NCBI GenBank assembly: GCA_015179045.1
Contig: WHUZ01000129.1
Coordinates: forward strand, 1 to 64,000
Length of the DNA stretch: 64,000 nt
Reading direction: 5' to 3'
DNA from: Kalaharituber pfeilii
Lineage: Eukaryota > Ascomycota > Pezizomycetes > Pezizales > Pezizaceae
Position numbers and translations under genes: made by a program. Below the pieces are notes generated by a model. The model made no database searches, was not told where the DNA came from, and saw nothing but the letters and a program-made list of their open reading frames with translations. Within the stretch, counting starts at the first letter, position 1; the number at the start of each line of letters is the position of its first letter. This document shows positions 35,562-46,351 of this stretch, piece after piece.

Positions 35562-36070
35562 TCAGCACTCGCATGCCGCCCTAGGGGCTATGGCGAGGTT
35601 AAATACAGGATGTAAGATAGGGAAATGTAAAAAGAGATATAAAAAGGGATCTTCTCCCCGGCTTCACCCTTTCGGAAGATATAGAGATAGATGACTATTG
35701 AGCAGGAAGATTAGGAAATAAGGAAAATTGATCTGGGCTTCACCCCTTCGGAAAATATAGAAATAGAAATTGCTGTTATCGTCTCGCCCAATCTAGGATG
35801 TCTATCAGTGCGTCTTTGTCCTTGCTCTTCGGTGGTCTGAGTAAATCTCCTTCTCCCACCGGCAATCTCTTCTTCCAGGTCTTGCACCGGGTCAGTACGT
35901 GGGAGGTGGTCTCCTCCTCTTCGCCACACCACGGGCACTCCGGGCTTTCTGTTTTGCCGATTGTGTGGCCCCACTGTCGTAAGCCCTTGCCCCCCAGTAT
36001 GCCTGCGAGTGTTGCGACCCTTTGTCCCAGGCGTTGTAGTGGTCTGTAGTTGAGGTCTAGTCAGTGCGTA
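35523..36070 (-). mobile_element. 5'-truncated LINE, zinc-knuckle and 3' UTR (tail A)
   Basis: AGTGCGTA at 35523-35530 and 36063-36070. Read on the minus strand: DLNYRPLQRLGQRVATLAG, the knuckle PECPWCGEEEETTSHVLTRC (C-x2-C-x8-H-x4-C), a 3' UTR, tail A and about 30 A. The coding part is interrupted by a frame change. Confidence 0.86.
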
Positions 36071-36983
36071 CCAGTACCGTATGGGTAACGATGTGCACAC
36101 CGGTAACGCTGGGCACCTTGGCACCGGTTTTGCACCCTCCCCAACATCAAAATGTCAGGCATATCTCACAGAATATATTCTAATATGTATGATGAATTAA
36201 TTATAGACCATATTAACTGCGCTGATTCTGAATTTGAAGGGAAAAAAGTGAAAATGCTACTCCTACAGCATCTACAGTTGCCTCACCCCTCTACCTTATG
36301 AAATAACCTCCTCTGGCACCTACCAGCAAATACCAACTCACTGTAACGCTCTACCTGCTCATGCAATAGTAGGAATGGTAGCAATGGTACTACCAGTGCT
36401 ATATTACAATACATGAGTAGTAACAGCTTGAGATCTGTAACATAGCACTGTATGCTCCTGTAGCAAGAAATTGTGCATAACTAAGAAATTGAACATTTTC
36501 CAGATATGACAACAAAAAATTCCTGTGGGTGCAAATAGCTCTCAAGGGGGCTCAAATTGAAGCCAGAGCATGGCAGAATACATGGAATTATCTTCCGCAT
36601 ATTCATTGACCCAATTTTTAGGAGGTGAGTAGTGACCTATTTGGTATATCCCAAATCCTATGCTAGACATATTCTGAGCTGCCAAGTGTCCATGATCCTA
36701 TGTGAAATCTTATTTATCTTGGCATATACTCTATTACCTATTCTGAGGAAGCATAGCTAGTTTGGTCGTGTTTGGCCACGTCATGGAGTCATCATGGCTA
36801 TAGAGTAAGCAGCCTGCCTATGTTAGTTAGGTATGCCACACCGTGACTACTTTTCAGCTACCCAAAACTATTACCCCATACTACCAGCTGTTATAAAATA
36901 TCTTCTTCTATATGTCTTTATATTTGTAGCTTTAGAGAGTATCTACGCATCAGTTGTACTCTACAACAGTGCAGTACTAATAT
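36071..36983. other. Unassigned, repeat-derived by neighbourhood
   Basis: No ORF above 60 codons with a motif. It lies between a LINE and a truncated LTR. A short Met-initiated frame near 36152 (MSGISHRIYSNMYDELIID) dies after 50 codons; family unknown. Confidence 0.3.
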
Positions 36984-37082
36984 GTACGGAGGAGTGTATA
37001 CGGCGGGCCGGAGTCGCTACGGAGGTATGTATACGGCGGGCCGGAGTCGCCACGGAGGTGTATATACGGCGGGCCGAATGGG
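36984..37082. repeat. 33-bp tandem repeat in LTR, three units
   Basis: Units start TACGGAGG and contain TACGGCGGGCCG; each is 33 bp. Related diverged units occur in the solo LTR at 8072-8150. Confidence 0.85.
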
Positions 37083-37213
37083 CAGCTGTTTGGCGTGGAG
37101 CGGAGCGGAGCGATTCACGGGCGTAATAAGGAAACGATAGGTTTCAGAGTTATAGAGAACTTAGAACACCGCTAGTGTCTTGATTCTTCTAACTATGCTA
37201 TCGCCAGCCGGCG

Positions 37214-37223
37214 CTTATATAGA
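37214..37223 (-). promoter_or_regulatory. TATA box of the gypsy LTR
   Basis: TCTATATAAG on the minus strand, same position as in the solo LTR. Confidence 0.55.
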
Positions 37224-37600
37224 CTTAAGCGCAGTCATACTGACTAGTCAACAAATGAATAAATGACTGGCAACGTGGCAATTCCTTATCAATGCCAATA
37301 CATGTGGTAATAGGCACACGTAACAGAAACATGCAAAAATAGTACAGACGCAAGATAATGATATGTACTACTAGTGCATGTGCGCATATATTAGCTTTAA
37401 TAAGCCGAGTGCATTGCAGACCCGGAGGTCTTACCATAAACGTTTGACACACACTTCCTTAGCACTACCCTATTCGATAAACAAATGAATCTACTGCCAA
37501 GCCTAACGGGTGATCAGTCCGGTGTATCAGCATTGGTCATATGTAACGATTCAGAGTAAGTGTTCCCCTAGGCAGGTAAGTCTTACCGTAGCCGTAACAG

Positions 37601-38083
37601 TCACTGCCAACCCATTCCGAGGACCAAGGGGTTATCGCCACAGGTGTCTGTTACTCCGAATTCTAGAAGCTCATGGTGGCCATTTATTTCTAGTTCAACT
37701 ATACATCCTTCTGATATTATGGGGTTTCGAGCAAATTTTCTGTCTATGAATTTGAGCTTGACACTTTGAATGATAGGTTGAACCTGGAATCTGACCTTCT
37801 TGACCAGTCTAGGATGCATGAAATTCCCTTGCGCACCCTGGTCTAGAAATGCATAGGAAGCTATGGGCTTTGAATCCACTAAAGTGGAACTTGAATTTGA
37901 CTGTGATACATATACAGATAAGAAGAGAGGAGAATCATCAAAAGTAGTGAAAGCAGTAGCAAAAGAAGAATCTAGTTCAGCATCTGGAGCAGAAGGTTCA
38001 AGAGATATAGAATATAATGAAATATCAATAGGGAATTCAGGGTAAATACATAGAACTTGTGTATCATTGTAGGATTCGGGCAT
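37601..38083 (-). pseudogene. Retropepsin-like domain of Ty3/gypsy pol
   Basis: About 160 residues: YAFLDQGAQGNFM holds the catalytic Asp in the place of the usual D-S/T-G, here D-Q-G; PRLVKK.. and GDNPLVLGMGW match the end of gypsy aspartic proteases. The frame then runs straight into the LTR, so reverse transcriptase, RNase H and integrase are deleted. A run of stops lies between this frame and gag. Confidence 0.75.
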
Positions 38084-38289
38084 AGGAAAGTAAGTAACAG
38101 TCAGTTTAGGGTAAGGAGTAGAGACATGAGAAATGGAAATAGAAGGGGTAGTAGCAGAAATGACAGAAGCAACTATGGGGCTATTGGTAAGAGTACTTCT
38201 GAGAGCTGTAGGAGCTGTGAGAGCTGTGAGCTATGAGGCGGCAGCAGCAGAGCCCTTGGGTTGAGCAGGTAAGGGGCTACCCTTCCTTA

Positions 38290-39282
38290 CTGCTCTGGAT
38301 CTTTTAGCTCCTCAATCTTGACACCTCCTGCTTCTGATTCGGTTTGGACTTGATTAACTTTTCGAGGAGGAGTGGCGGCAGAGTCTGGTGCTTGGTGACG
38401 GAGCTGCTGGTTTTGCTTTTCAGGACAGTTGACAGCAAGATGTTTTCTCTTACCACAGTAATAGCATAGTCCAAATTGGCTTCGTCGTTAGCGTTCGGCC
38501 TGAGTGAGTTTCCCTCTTCGGAGAGCATCAACTTCCATTTCCATAAGTCTGTAGTATCCTTGGGATGCCACTTTAGTATAGGTTCGAGGAGTATTATCTG
38601 TACCAGTAGTTGTATTGGTATTTGTAGCAGTCGTTCGGGAGCCTGAGCTTTGGTTTTTGGGGTTCTGAGGTGAGATAGTTGGGTGTTGTTGACGCTTCAT
38701 CTGGCTCCAATTATTGTCAATAACAATCAGATTCTTTATTAACTTCTCTAGGTCCCATTCATGAGCGTCCACTTGCACCGCAAGCCAGTTCTGTAACCTA
38801 TGATTTAGACTTGGTCTTAAGAACTTGACTTGAGCTTCTTCATCAAGACCAGTAGTCAAAGCAAGGTGCTGAAAATTGGCCCAATGGACAGAGAACCAGT
38901 TATCCCCTTGTGTTAGGTTCCCTAGTTCTCGCTGCGCCATTCCTTTCTCATCGGTATTGCCGAAAGCAGCTGTAATCTTTTGCGTGAAGTCCTTGTATGT
39001 GGGGAAGGCCTTGTCTCGAGCTGTAGGGTTAAATAGATATGGCTCATACCATTTTGCTGGTAAGTCGCGGAGGTATGAGACGGTGAACAGGATTTTAGAG
39101 ACTTTGGTTTTAAACTTGGTAGTATCGTTTTCGAACTGTAGGGCAAGTTGTCCCAGGAATCCTAGAAGCTTTGAGCGGTCTCCCGAAAATGTGTCTGGTT
39201 CCTTAATTTTGGGGGCATTGGTTTTGTCATTAAGGGCCTTTAGCAACTGCTGAAGTTGCTCGTTTGTCATGGTAACGGCCAT
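38290..39282 (-). pseudogene. Ty3/gypsy gag with zinc knuckle, broken by one TAA
   Basis: From ATG 39282: a capsid-like gag (EPDTFSGDRSKLLGFLGQL, FGNTDEKGMAQRELGNL, HWANFQHLALTTGLDEEAQV), then KVASQGYYRLMEMEVDALRR typical of fungal gypsy gag. TAA at 38490-38488 stops the frame, but the same frame continues into a CCHC knuckle CYYCGKRKHLAVNC and downstream linker up to about 38290. The TAA could come from CAA by one C-to-T change. The frame is also open upstream of the ATG (ESEKEEDFPSSQ). Confidence 0.85.
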
Positions 39283-39689
39283 GGTTGTGGATTCTGAGGT
39301 TGTGGGCCTTGGTGTTTGGGATGATGGGAAGTCTTCTTCTTTCTCAGATTCACTACTTCCCCAGGCGATGGGTGGCTCGGGATCCCGGTAAGTGTCCAGT
39401 GTATCTTCTGTGGGTTATTGAGGAAGCAACGTAGTGTAAAAAGCCGTAGTACGTTACTCGCAGGTCCCGGTCACAAGTTTGACAGAGCGGTTTTACGGTA
39501 TCGGTACTGTTGTAGATAAAGGCAGGGAACAAGACGTTGCTTGAGGACTTATGTACATGAGGGGAAGGCATGAATTAAATACAAAAGCTGGACATGACAT
39601 AGGAGACTATAGTTTCCTGTACTTTTCCCTGGACGGTGGTTTATTTCCTGAGCGGTGACTTAATTTCCTGAGCGGTGACTTATTCATTG

Positions 39690-40065
39690 GGGCGCGGGGC
39701 CTATCTTTTGATCCGCGGCGTCCGGGGCTTTATTTCCTTAATGCGGACCATTCCTGCTTGGCTAGTCTGTGACATGGGGTCACCTTTGGCTATAGCCTCC
39801 ATCCTTGCTATCGCCATCTTCGAGTCCGTCAGAATTAGAAGCTCTCCTTCCACGCTGTCCATCGCCCTGGCTATAGCGATTAGTTCCGCATCGTTCACGG
39901 TGGCGCGCGTGCCTAGATAGGTCGATTCGCCCCTGCCGCTCTGGAAGACCCCCGCCCCCGCTCTGCCCTCTAAGCCGCTCCCATCCGTGTAGGCTGGGGC
40001 CCAACCCTGGTCAGTGACGTCGTCTATGTGTCTCCTCCACTCTGCCTGGTCGGCGTCCCGATTGA
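39690..40065 (-). mobile_element. LINE RNase H fragment without tail
   Basis: Minus-strand frames give APAYTDGSGLEGRAGAGVF (first catalytic Asp), STYLGTRATVNDAELIAIAR (Glu) and LLILTDSKMAIARMEAIAKG (second Asp). The HG.EAD motif and 3' tail are missing. It sits between copia gag and gypsy gag. Confidence 0.8.
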
Positions 40066-40640
40066 GGAGGGAAGCGTATGAGGAAGAAGCTGTGCTTTCA
40101 GTGCAATATCGGCGGGAACCAGCTGCAGTGCCTTGACATAGGGCCTTGAGTTATCTGCCACATTGACTTTACCAGCAAGGTGAGTCCATTGTGCTTCAAA
40201 TGCCTGAATGTGCACTGCGGTGGTTGTGGGATCGTCCTTGTGAAGGTCCAGCAATGTTATTGAGTGTATGAAACGTAGAGGTTGCATTCTTGCAGTCAAG
40301 TGTATCCTCCAGCTCCCTCCAAGCTTCTGCTGCGGTCTTCTTCTGAGATATTATGTGCTTGTACTCGAGGGAGACCCCTTGAACGAGATGGAGTTTGGCC
40401 ATCGTATTCTTTCATTCCCAGTTGCAATGGCGGTCCTGTTCAGGTTTGACTTCCGTGCCAAGTACTACGTCAAGTACATCAGCTGCGTCAAGAGTGGTGC
40501 CTGTTTCGCTTCGCCATACGTTGTAGTTGGTTCCGACAAGAATCGTAGGTGTTGTAATCTTGATGGTGGTGGCTTCATATTTTTCGTCAGTTGGCGTAGG
40601 AGTAGTAGAGGAGGAGGAGGAAGAACTGCGATCGGCGATC
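40066..40640 (-). pseudogene. Ty1/copia gag fragment
   Basis: Starts with ITTPTILVGTNYNVWRSETG, the common copia gag opening, and continues GTEVKPEQDRHCNW, then in-frame TGA, then MAKLHLVQGVSLEYKHII and TAAEAWRELEDTLDCKNA. TGA could come from CGA. A frame change then leads to FIHSITLLDLHKDD and AFEAQWTHLAGKV. The protein ends where the LINE fragment begins. Confidence 0.82.
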
Positions 40641-40661
40641 GTTGTAGAGGTGGATAAAAGC

Positions 40662-40735
40662 GCAAAATGATATTTTTTTTTTTATATCATTACTCGCATG
40701 CCGCCCTATGGGCTATGGCGAGGTGCAAAATGATA
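40662..40735 (-). mobile_element. Tail-A LINE stub with TSD
   Basis: GCAAAATGATA at 40662-40672 and 40725-40735; complete tail A. It sits in the copia leader. Confidence 0.88.
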
Positions 40736-40860
40736 GAGAAAACTGAGAGAATGTGAGTCAGACTTAAAGAATGAGAGGTAACGAAGAGCGACGGGGCGAA
40801 ACGAGAGATGCGAAGAGGAAGAAATGAGGGGTGCGGCTTGATACCTTTTTATAGCGTAAA

Positions 40861-40875
40861 GCCGGGCTCATAACC
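40861..40875 (-). promoter_or_regulatory. Copia primer-binding site (half-tRNA type)
   Basis: GGTTATGAGCCCGGC directly after the LTR end. It is complementary to the anticodon arm of initiator tRNA-Met (GGGCTCATAACC), as in copia elements primed by an internal tRNA fragment. Confidence 0.78.
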
Positions 40876-41351
40876 TGTTGAAAAGTCGACCGCGGAATTC
40901 CGGCGTCGCACATAGGGTAGGGAGGGTTTTGTCACGTTAGAACAAGAGAGTTTCTCAGAAGGAATAGAGGAGATGTGTCGAATAAGTCTAATTGATTAAA
41001 GAGATGCAGAACAAACAGGATTATATACATGATGAGCGTTGCATGACGTAGATTGCAGAACCATAACTAAACAGGTAAGTGTAACATATCAGGCAAGTGC
41101 AGAAGTCACGGAATGCGTGGCATGCAACTAGCTAAGCGAGATGGCGGTGAAGTTGGTGCTGTGGCGTTATTGCATGATTCATACACATAATTGGCAATGT
41201 AATGTAGATCAAAGAACAGAGTAGCAACCAATAGCTTAATAAACAAACAAAACAGCAACAGAAAAAAAACTATCTATTAGTAACAGCAACATACGGGTAA
41301 CGGATATAACGTGATAGCTCAAACACGGGTGACAGATGTCATGTTTCGACA
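40876..41351 (-). mobile_element. Ty1/copia 5' LTR
   Basis: On the minus strand TGTCGAAACATGAC..TTTTCAACA (476 bp), with TG/CA ends, a TATA-like TGTATATAATCC near 41030-41020 and a PBS at its end. No 3' LTR in the window, so a duplication cannot be checked. Confidence 0.78.
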
Positions 41352-42506
41352 CACCCTCCAGACTCCCCTAGATTATTGCATGCCGCATAAAAGAGACCAC
41401 TCTTCCAGTCTGGTCACTTGTGAGAAAACTGTCATATTGCAAAAGGCATGCAACGTATAATCCTAGGACTACTTACACGCATACAAAACTACTCTACATG
41501 CCCGCGCGAAGACCACTCCATTTCTTCTAATCCATGTTTTCACTTATATCCTATTTTCATATCCGAGCGGACCATAGCGACATGCGAGTACTGATATTAA
41601 AATAAAAAGAAAAAAAAAAAAAATACCCGATCGGAGGACGTCAAAATTTGTATATATCATGTGCAAGGCTGGTACCATCGTTTTGCACGCCACCTCCATA
41701 TTATATTAGCTTCTTCCGCTGCATACTCCAACGTCGCGACTACCATAAGGTCTCCAATACCATCACAGGACCTTTTCCCTATATCCTTCCTATACTATCT
41801 AATGCGCATGTTGCATTACATGGCACAAGATTTATAGGTTAAATTCGCATTACTGAATTCAAAATATTATATTTAATAATGACCTCAATATCAGTTATTC
41901 TATTCATGGAAGACCACAGTCCTGATTTCCATTTGGCCAATATCCCAGTGATGCTGAGCCCAGTAGAACTTCGCAATTTAGCCAACTTGTTGCTAGTTTA
42001 CTTAAAAGCTCACAGGAGAAGGAATGCTGACAGTATGTATGTACGACCAAGTCAGGTATCAAGAGTATAAATCCACATTTATTATCTATAACGGCCACTG
42101 GACTGCTAATTGCTAAGTATGTATGTATGTACTTGTATGCTAATGACTAAGCACTTGCATGCCTTGCAAATATTCCCTGTGAGGATATCGTGTATGGCAA
42201 TCTCCTATTCGTGGACATAAACCTCCTCGCTGAACCTTATTCTCGTGACATCCATTTGAAGCACAAACAGCTCGGCTTCCCAACATCAGCATAAACGCAG
42301 CCAGTCAACCATCTGCTCAGAATGATATGCCAGTAGCCAGTTAGCAAATTTCTCTTAAAAAAGTCCGTAGCACAAACCCTTATCCTTTCCACCTATCCTT
42401 GTCACTGCCCTTTCCTCCTACTCTTTTCCCCAGTCCTCACCGTCTCGCGGTCGTATGCCACTAGGATGCCTAGTGATGACCATCTCGAGTTCATCCTCGC
42501 CACATT
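41352..42506. other. Intergenic with a degenerate tail-A stub
   Basis: ACCATAGCGACATGCGAGTA and poly(A) at about 41568-41623 is a tail-A copy missing its inner hairpin. The rest has no gene I can support. Confidence 0.5.
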
Positions 42507-43907
42507 CTATGATTCGGGGCCTAATGGCTCTGACTTGACCTTGACACCCACAGATGCGTTACCTGTAGCATTGGTCTCTCCTTTCTCCGTCTTTTCCGTC
42601 AATTTAGTCTTAGGGTCGGTGTGGGAGAGGTGTTTGGGCGTCGTGCGGTGATCGCGTTGGGTGTCATTTAGGTTGACCGCGCACGCGACCTGACCTGTTG
42701 ATTCTGCCACTAGTGCCGGTACTTGTTGGAGCGGGGTGTCCGCCACAGGACCTCTACTGGCCGAACTCCCAGCTAGGACCTTGGCGTCGCTGGGATTCAT
42801 CTTGCGTATCTTGGAAGGATAATATGGAGGCTGAGTAACTACAGCGAGGATGTCCTTGCGTGCCATATTGCTGATGTAGCTCGGCCCCAGTGTTAACACC
42901 GTAGGATTCGTCGGTCTTGCTGTATGGTCATTGAGTCTCATAGGGCGTTTTGCAGGTGCCACCGGGTGCGGCCCGTGAGTTTCCGCTGGTTCGGGGGCAG
43001 TGAGGGCTGATATGATGCTGTTGATGGTAGCTGGAGTCCGTGCTTGTGAAACACCAGAATCAACTATTCCCAATGGTGCGTTATCTCCCAGCTGCTTCTG
43101 GGCTTCCATGGCTGGCCTGTGGAGCAGTGGTTGCGCCGTGGTAGCACAGGCAAAGGTGCTTTGTCTGCCATACGACTCGGATGCAAGGCTCGGAATTTGG
43201 CTCGCGTTCTGCAGGTATCTGAGAAGATTTGAGGGTGCTGGTTGTGGGCAAGGGTTACTGGCCAGCGTACTAGAGGTAATAGCTAGAGTAGTCTGTGAAT
43301 AGTTTGGCGGCTGGGATGATGGCGATGATTTGGGCATAATTGAGGATACTGGCCTCTCTGCAGGTGCAGTGTCGTTCTCGAACTTCTTAGTGGTGTTCGG
43401 TTGGGTCTGCTGCGAAGATGTAGGATTGCTTTGTAATTGGTAGAGACGAACAGCAATTGCGCCTGCCATTCTCTCAACCTCTCCTTGCGCAAATCGTACC
43501 TCGATTGGCCCTGGGACTTTTGAATCTTCCAGTCCCTCCCCTACTGCAGCACGGGCATGATTATTGATATCAGGCTTGTCACTTTCTTCCCCACCGCCAC
43601 CTGGGTGCTTGAGCTTGGTATCATCCCCACTCGCAGAAACTGCACCAACAGCCGAATCGTTGAAAATTATCTGGGCGCCGTGTTTCTGTCGCATATGGTC
43701 ATCGTGGGCCAGAGCGGTCGCGGAGAACTTCCCGCACCGAATACAGTAGCAATGCCTCAGAGACATTTGGTGATCTCTGAGACGCTCGAGGGTGGGAAGG
43801 TCGGCAGGGCAGTAGGGGCATGGGTAGTACTGCTGTGCCTTACCTAAAGTAGAGCCTGAAGACGTAAATGCGGGGTTGCCTGTGGGAGCAGCCCGTGGAG
43901 GTGGCAT
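42507..43907 (-). CDS. C2H2 zinc-finger protein with fused double finger
   Basis: 466 residues from ATG 43907, intronless. The fused double finger at residues 30-76 is C-x2-C-x12-H-x5-H joined directly to C-x-C-x2-C-x12-H-x4-H (Cys30, Cys33, His46, His52, Cys55, Cys58, His71, His76). The remaining 390 residues are Ser/Thr/Pro/Gln-rich without fold motifs. The C-terminus holds VKVKSEP, a match to the sumoylation consensus (hydrophobic-K-x-E). It is probably a nuclear regulator; target unknown. It is a paralog, in the finger only, of 31753-33138 and 54689-55135. Confidence 0.84.
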   Translation of the reverse strand: MPPPRAAPTGNPAFTSSGSTLGKAQQYYPCPYCPADLPTLERLRDHQMSLRHCYCIRCGKFSATALAHDDHMRQKHGAQIIFNDSAVGAVSASGDDTKLKHPGGGGEESDKPDINNHARAAVGEGLEDSKVPGPIEVRFAQGEVERMAGAIAVRLYQLQSNPTSSQQTQPNTTKKFENDTAPAERPVSSIMPKSSPSSQPPNYSQTTLAITSSTLASNPCPQPAPSNLLRYLQNASQIPSLASESYGRQSTFACATTAQPLLHRPAMEAQKQLGDNAPLGIVDSGVSQARTPATINSIISALTAPEPAETHGPHPVAPAKRPMRLNDHTARPTNPTVLTLGPSYISNMARKDILAVVTQPPYYPSKIRKMNPSDAKVLAGSSASRGPVADTPLQQVPALVAESTGQVACAVNLNDTQRDHRTTPKHLSHTDPKTKLTEKTEKGETNATGNASVGVKVKSEPLGPES

Positions 43908-44347
43908 GCTGCTAAGTTAGGCGGTAGTTCTGGTGGCCACGCTCTGTGGGTGCTGGATTCGGATGACCTGGGGGATAGAGATTGTCGGTGTCGTGGCCCG
44001 TGGGTGGTGATCCTAAGATGAAGCGTGGAGATGCAGCGGCATAAAAATTGTCTCAGGGACTCTTGTGCCCAGACTTTGTGTTTGTTACTAGAAGGAGTAG
44101 ACTACTGCCTAACACGTCCTTCGCCCGTGACACGTCATCTTGGCACTCAGATCCATCGCAGCGCAACCAGAGTACTTGAATTTCATGAGGTAAATGTAAA
44201 GCATACGAAGTGCTAAGCGAAGAGAATTGTAGGCACTGTTACGAACCTTTCGGACGCTCTTTCTATGTTCAATCACGTCGTCTCAATAGCTCCCATGCGC
44301 GCCCAAAATTGCGGGAGAGAAAAATGTATGTATATTGCTTGCTTTCC
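43908..44347. other. Intergenic, upstream of zinc-finger gene
   Basis: No gene or repeat recognised. Confidence 0.35.
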
Positions 44348-44349
44348 TA

Positions 44350-45149
44350 CTGTAATTCACCACAACGCGACGTACAGCACGTCCCGACGCCCGTTTACAC
44401 CAAAACTGACCACGCGCGACAACATATATCTCAACCACCAGAATAGAATTTTATATGCAACTTGTAGACTGGTTAAATTAAGGACTATTCTTTATATTAC
44501 ACACCTTAGCCTCTTCAGATATGTTGCTCTGAATGAATTTATCACTCATGAAATTCACACTATAAATTGGCATAGGCTTGGCATATATTTTTCGCTGTGT
44601 TATCACTAGTATTGAATTCCACTTATCACAGCTGAACTAAATCTGATAAAAATAGTAGAACACTTGAATATCAATATTTTATCTTATTCAAAGATGTGGG
44701 AAGCATGTCAAGAAACTTTCTAAAGAAGTGGTAGAGTTATTCACAAAGTTCGTATTCTCATAGAAATTATATGCAATAATTGTATCGGAAAACTACCAGA
44801 AATGGCAATTTGATGTTTGAACTAGGCATTAAACAACATTAAGCCAAGCAAAACACTAGTTATCAAGAGGCGACTCTCTTGCCATTATTCTATAACCATT
44901 ATGGCGAGCGTTGAAGAGAAGTAGTGCATACCACACTCCAGTGCACATTCCATATAAATGCATGCCAAGACATCAATGAAAAACTCATGGTGCCATTAAT
45001 CGACCACAATGTCTTTTCAGTGCAAAGGGAGATATTAAAAGTGAAGAATAACCTTTTATTTATTTTCTCTGAAAAGGGTATATAAAATTCTGTTTTGGTG
45101 GTTGAGAAATATGTTGTCGCGCAGTCAGTCGGGTTGTGGGGAAAGACAG
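44350..45149. mobile_element. Mariner-like MITE family M, copy 2
   Basis: Same termini as copy 1 (CTGTAATTCACCACAACGCG..; right end ..GTTGTGGGGAAAGACAG) with TA at 44348-44349 and 45150-45151. The interior aligns throughout with copy 1. The right TIR has lost part of the ACGTGC..ACGCAC segment. Confidence 0.85.
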
Positions 45150-45191
45150 TACTTATAATTGAAAAAATCTAATCATACATATCAATATGAA

Positions 45192-45291
45192 GTCAAGGTG
45201 GTGGAGTGGTTAACACGTTCGCCTGCTATTCCTGGTAAGGAAAGTCAGCGGATGCCCTTTGGGCGCGCAGGTTCGAATCCTGTCCTTGACG
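45192..45291 (+). tRNA. tRNA-Ser(GCT) with 18-nt intron
   Basis: Acceptor GTCAAGG pairs with CCTTGAC. Anticodon stem TTCGC/GCGGA encloses the loop CTGCTA(intron)A, anticodon GCT. The intron TTCCTGGTAAGGAAAGTC follows position 37 and forms its own TTCC/GGAA hairpin. A long variable arm (GCCC TTT GGGC) and T arm (CAGGTTCGAATCCTG) confirm serine. T-rich termination signals (CTTTTTATCTTTT) follow from 45296. Confidence 0.95.
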
Positions 45292-45342
45292 TAATCTTTT
45301 TATCTTTTCTATGTCTGAGATACCTACAACACACGAACAATT

Positions 45343-45475
45343 TTTTTTTTTTTTTTTTTTTTTTATTTCATTACTCGCTTGCCGCCTTGTAGGCTATGGC
45401 GAGGTATTAGTTACATGAATAAAGAGAAAGTTAGGAAAAAAGGAAAAGAAAGAAAACATTAAAGCCATCTGAGAT
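45343..45475 (-). mobile_element. Tail-A LINE 3' end
   Basis: Poly(T) of about 22, then complete tail A with inner stem GCCT/AGGC, about 50 bp downstream of tRNA-Ser. 5' boundary unclear; no TSD found. Confidence 0.7.
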
Positions 45476-46074
45476 ATCCTTCGCTCTGCGGAACCTCTCC
45501 GGACAGGCAGATTCTGCCTGCCGCTCCCGGACCTCATCAGACGATAAACTTTACGCCATGACACTGTGACACAGGTACCAACATTGTGGGGTAGGTAGAT
45601 CAAATGTTAGTACTTGTTACCAGCATTTAGTGATGCAAAATGGAGGCTGGGCATAGTCCGTGCGAGAGGTCAGTGACCTGGTGTGGCAGCAGGGTATCCT
45701 CTCTTAAGAGGACAGTTTTGTAGAGAAAACAGCAGCGTTTCTCTTGGGGGCCTAGGTCAATAGCAATGTAGCCACAGCCTTTCAACCAAGGCATGCTATT
45801 ACAGCACTAAATGCTGGTAACGAGTAGTATTACCTACTGTACCAATACAAGCTTTCATGTCACAACCAGCTTGGACCATTGTTTGAATTGCAGACACCAA
45901 TTCCAATCACTTTAATTCATCCTAGATGGCTATTAGCTACATCAACCGAACCTACAGCATCAGCTGCCGGATCGTGATCATTGCAAACGACTGGATTATT
46001 GACCCATGGCCAAACGGCACCAGCTGGATTATCAACTTCACATATTCTAGTGAGGTAATCTATGTTTTTTTGGT

Positions 46075-46122
46075 CCCTGCCATAGGCTTGTAGCTTGTAT
46101 GCGGGGTTATGCGAACAAAATT
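46075..46122 (+). repeat. Diverged tail-B-like sequence
   Basis: GTCCCTGCCATAGGCTTG..TATGCGGGGTTATGCGAAC: the outer stem CCCTGC/GCGGGG is kept and the inner loop is replaced. Only a short A-rich end. Confidence 0.5.
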
Positions 46123-46267
46123 ATTTGAACAGAGCAATATCATACCAATCTTTCTGGCAAAGAAGCAGAACGCTTTGCTTACTTTTAAGCCTGTAAAGCA
46201 GCGCAGCTCATCCAGCAGTTTCAAAATTGTCAGGTTTTGCAGGATATGTGAAGCTTTTGCTACCTAC

Positions 46268-46351
46268 ACCTGCACCTCTTTTTTTTTTTTTTTTTTTTTT
46301 GATATCGGTTATCGCATGCCGCTCTAAGGGCTATGACGATACCTGCACCTC
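46268..46351 (-). mobile_element. Tail-A LINE stub with TSD
   Basis: ACCTGCACCTC at 46268-46278 and 46341-46351 flanks poly(T) and tail A variant (ATCGTC..GCATGCGAT). Confidence 0.87.

Larger units (their letters stand above)
36984..37599 (-). mobile_element. Ty3/gypsy LTR (3' LTR, far end truncated)
   Basis: On the minus strand it starts TGTTACGGCTACGG at 37599 and matches the solo LTR at 8071-8640 (shared: AACACCGCTAGTGTCTTGAT, the TATA box and GTGATCAGTCCG). Its far end lacks the segment seen at 5897-5940 in the solo LTR. It directly abuts the protease remnant. Confidence 0.85.

Noticed and set aside
36984..37126. Repeat peptide (EVCIRRAG) encoded by the 33-bp units
   Set aside because: 33 is a multiple of three, so an open frame is expected from a tandem repeat inside an LTR.
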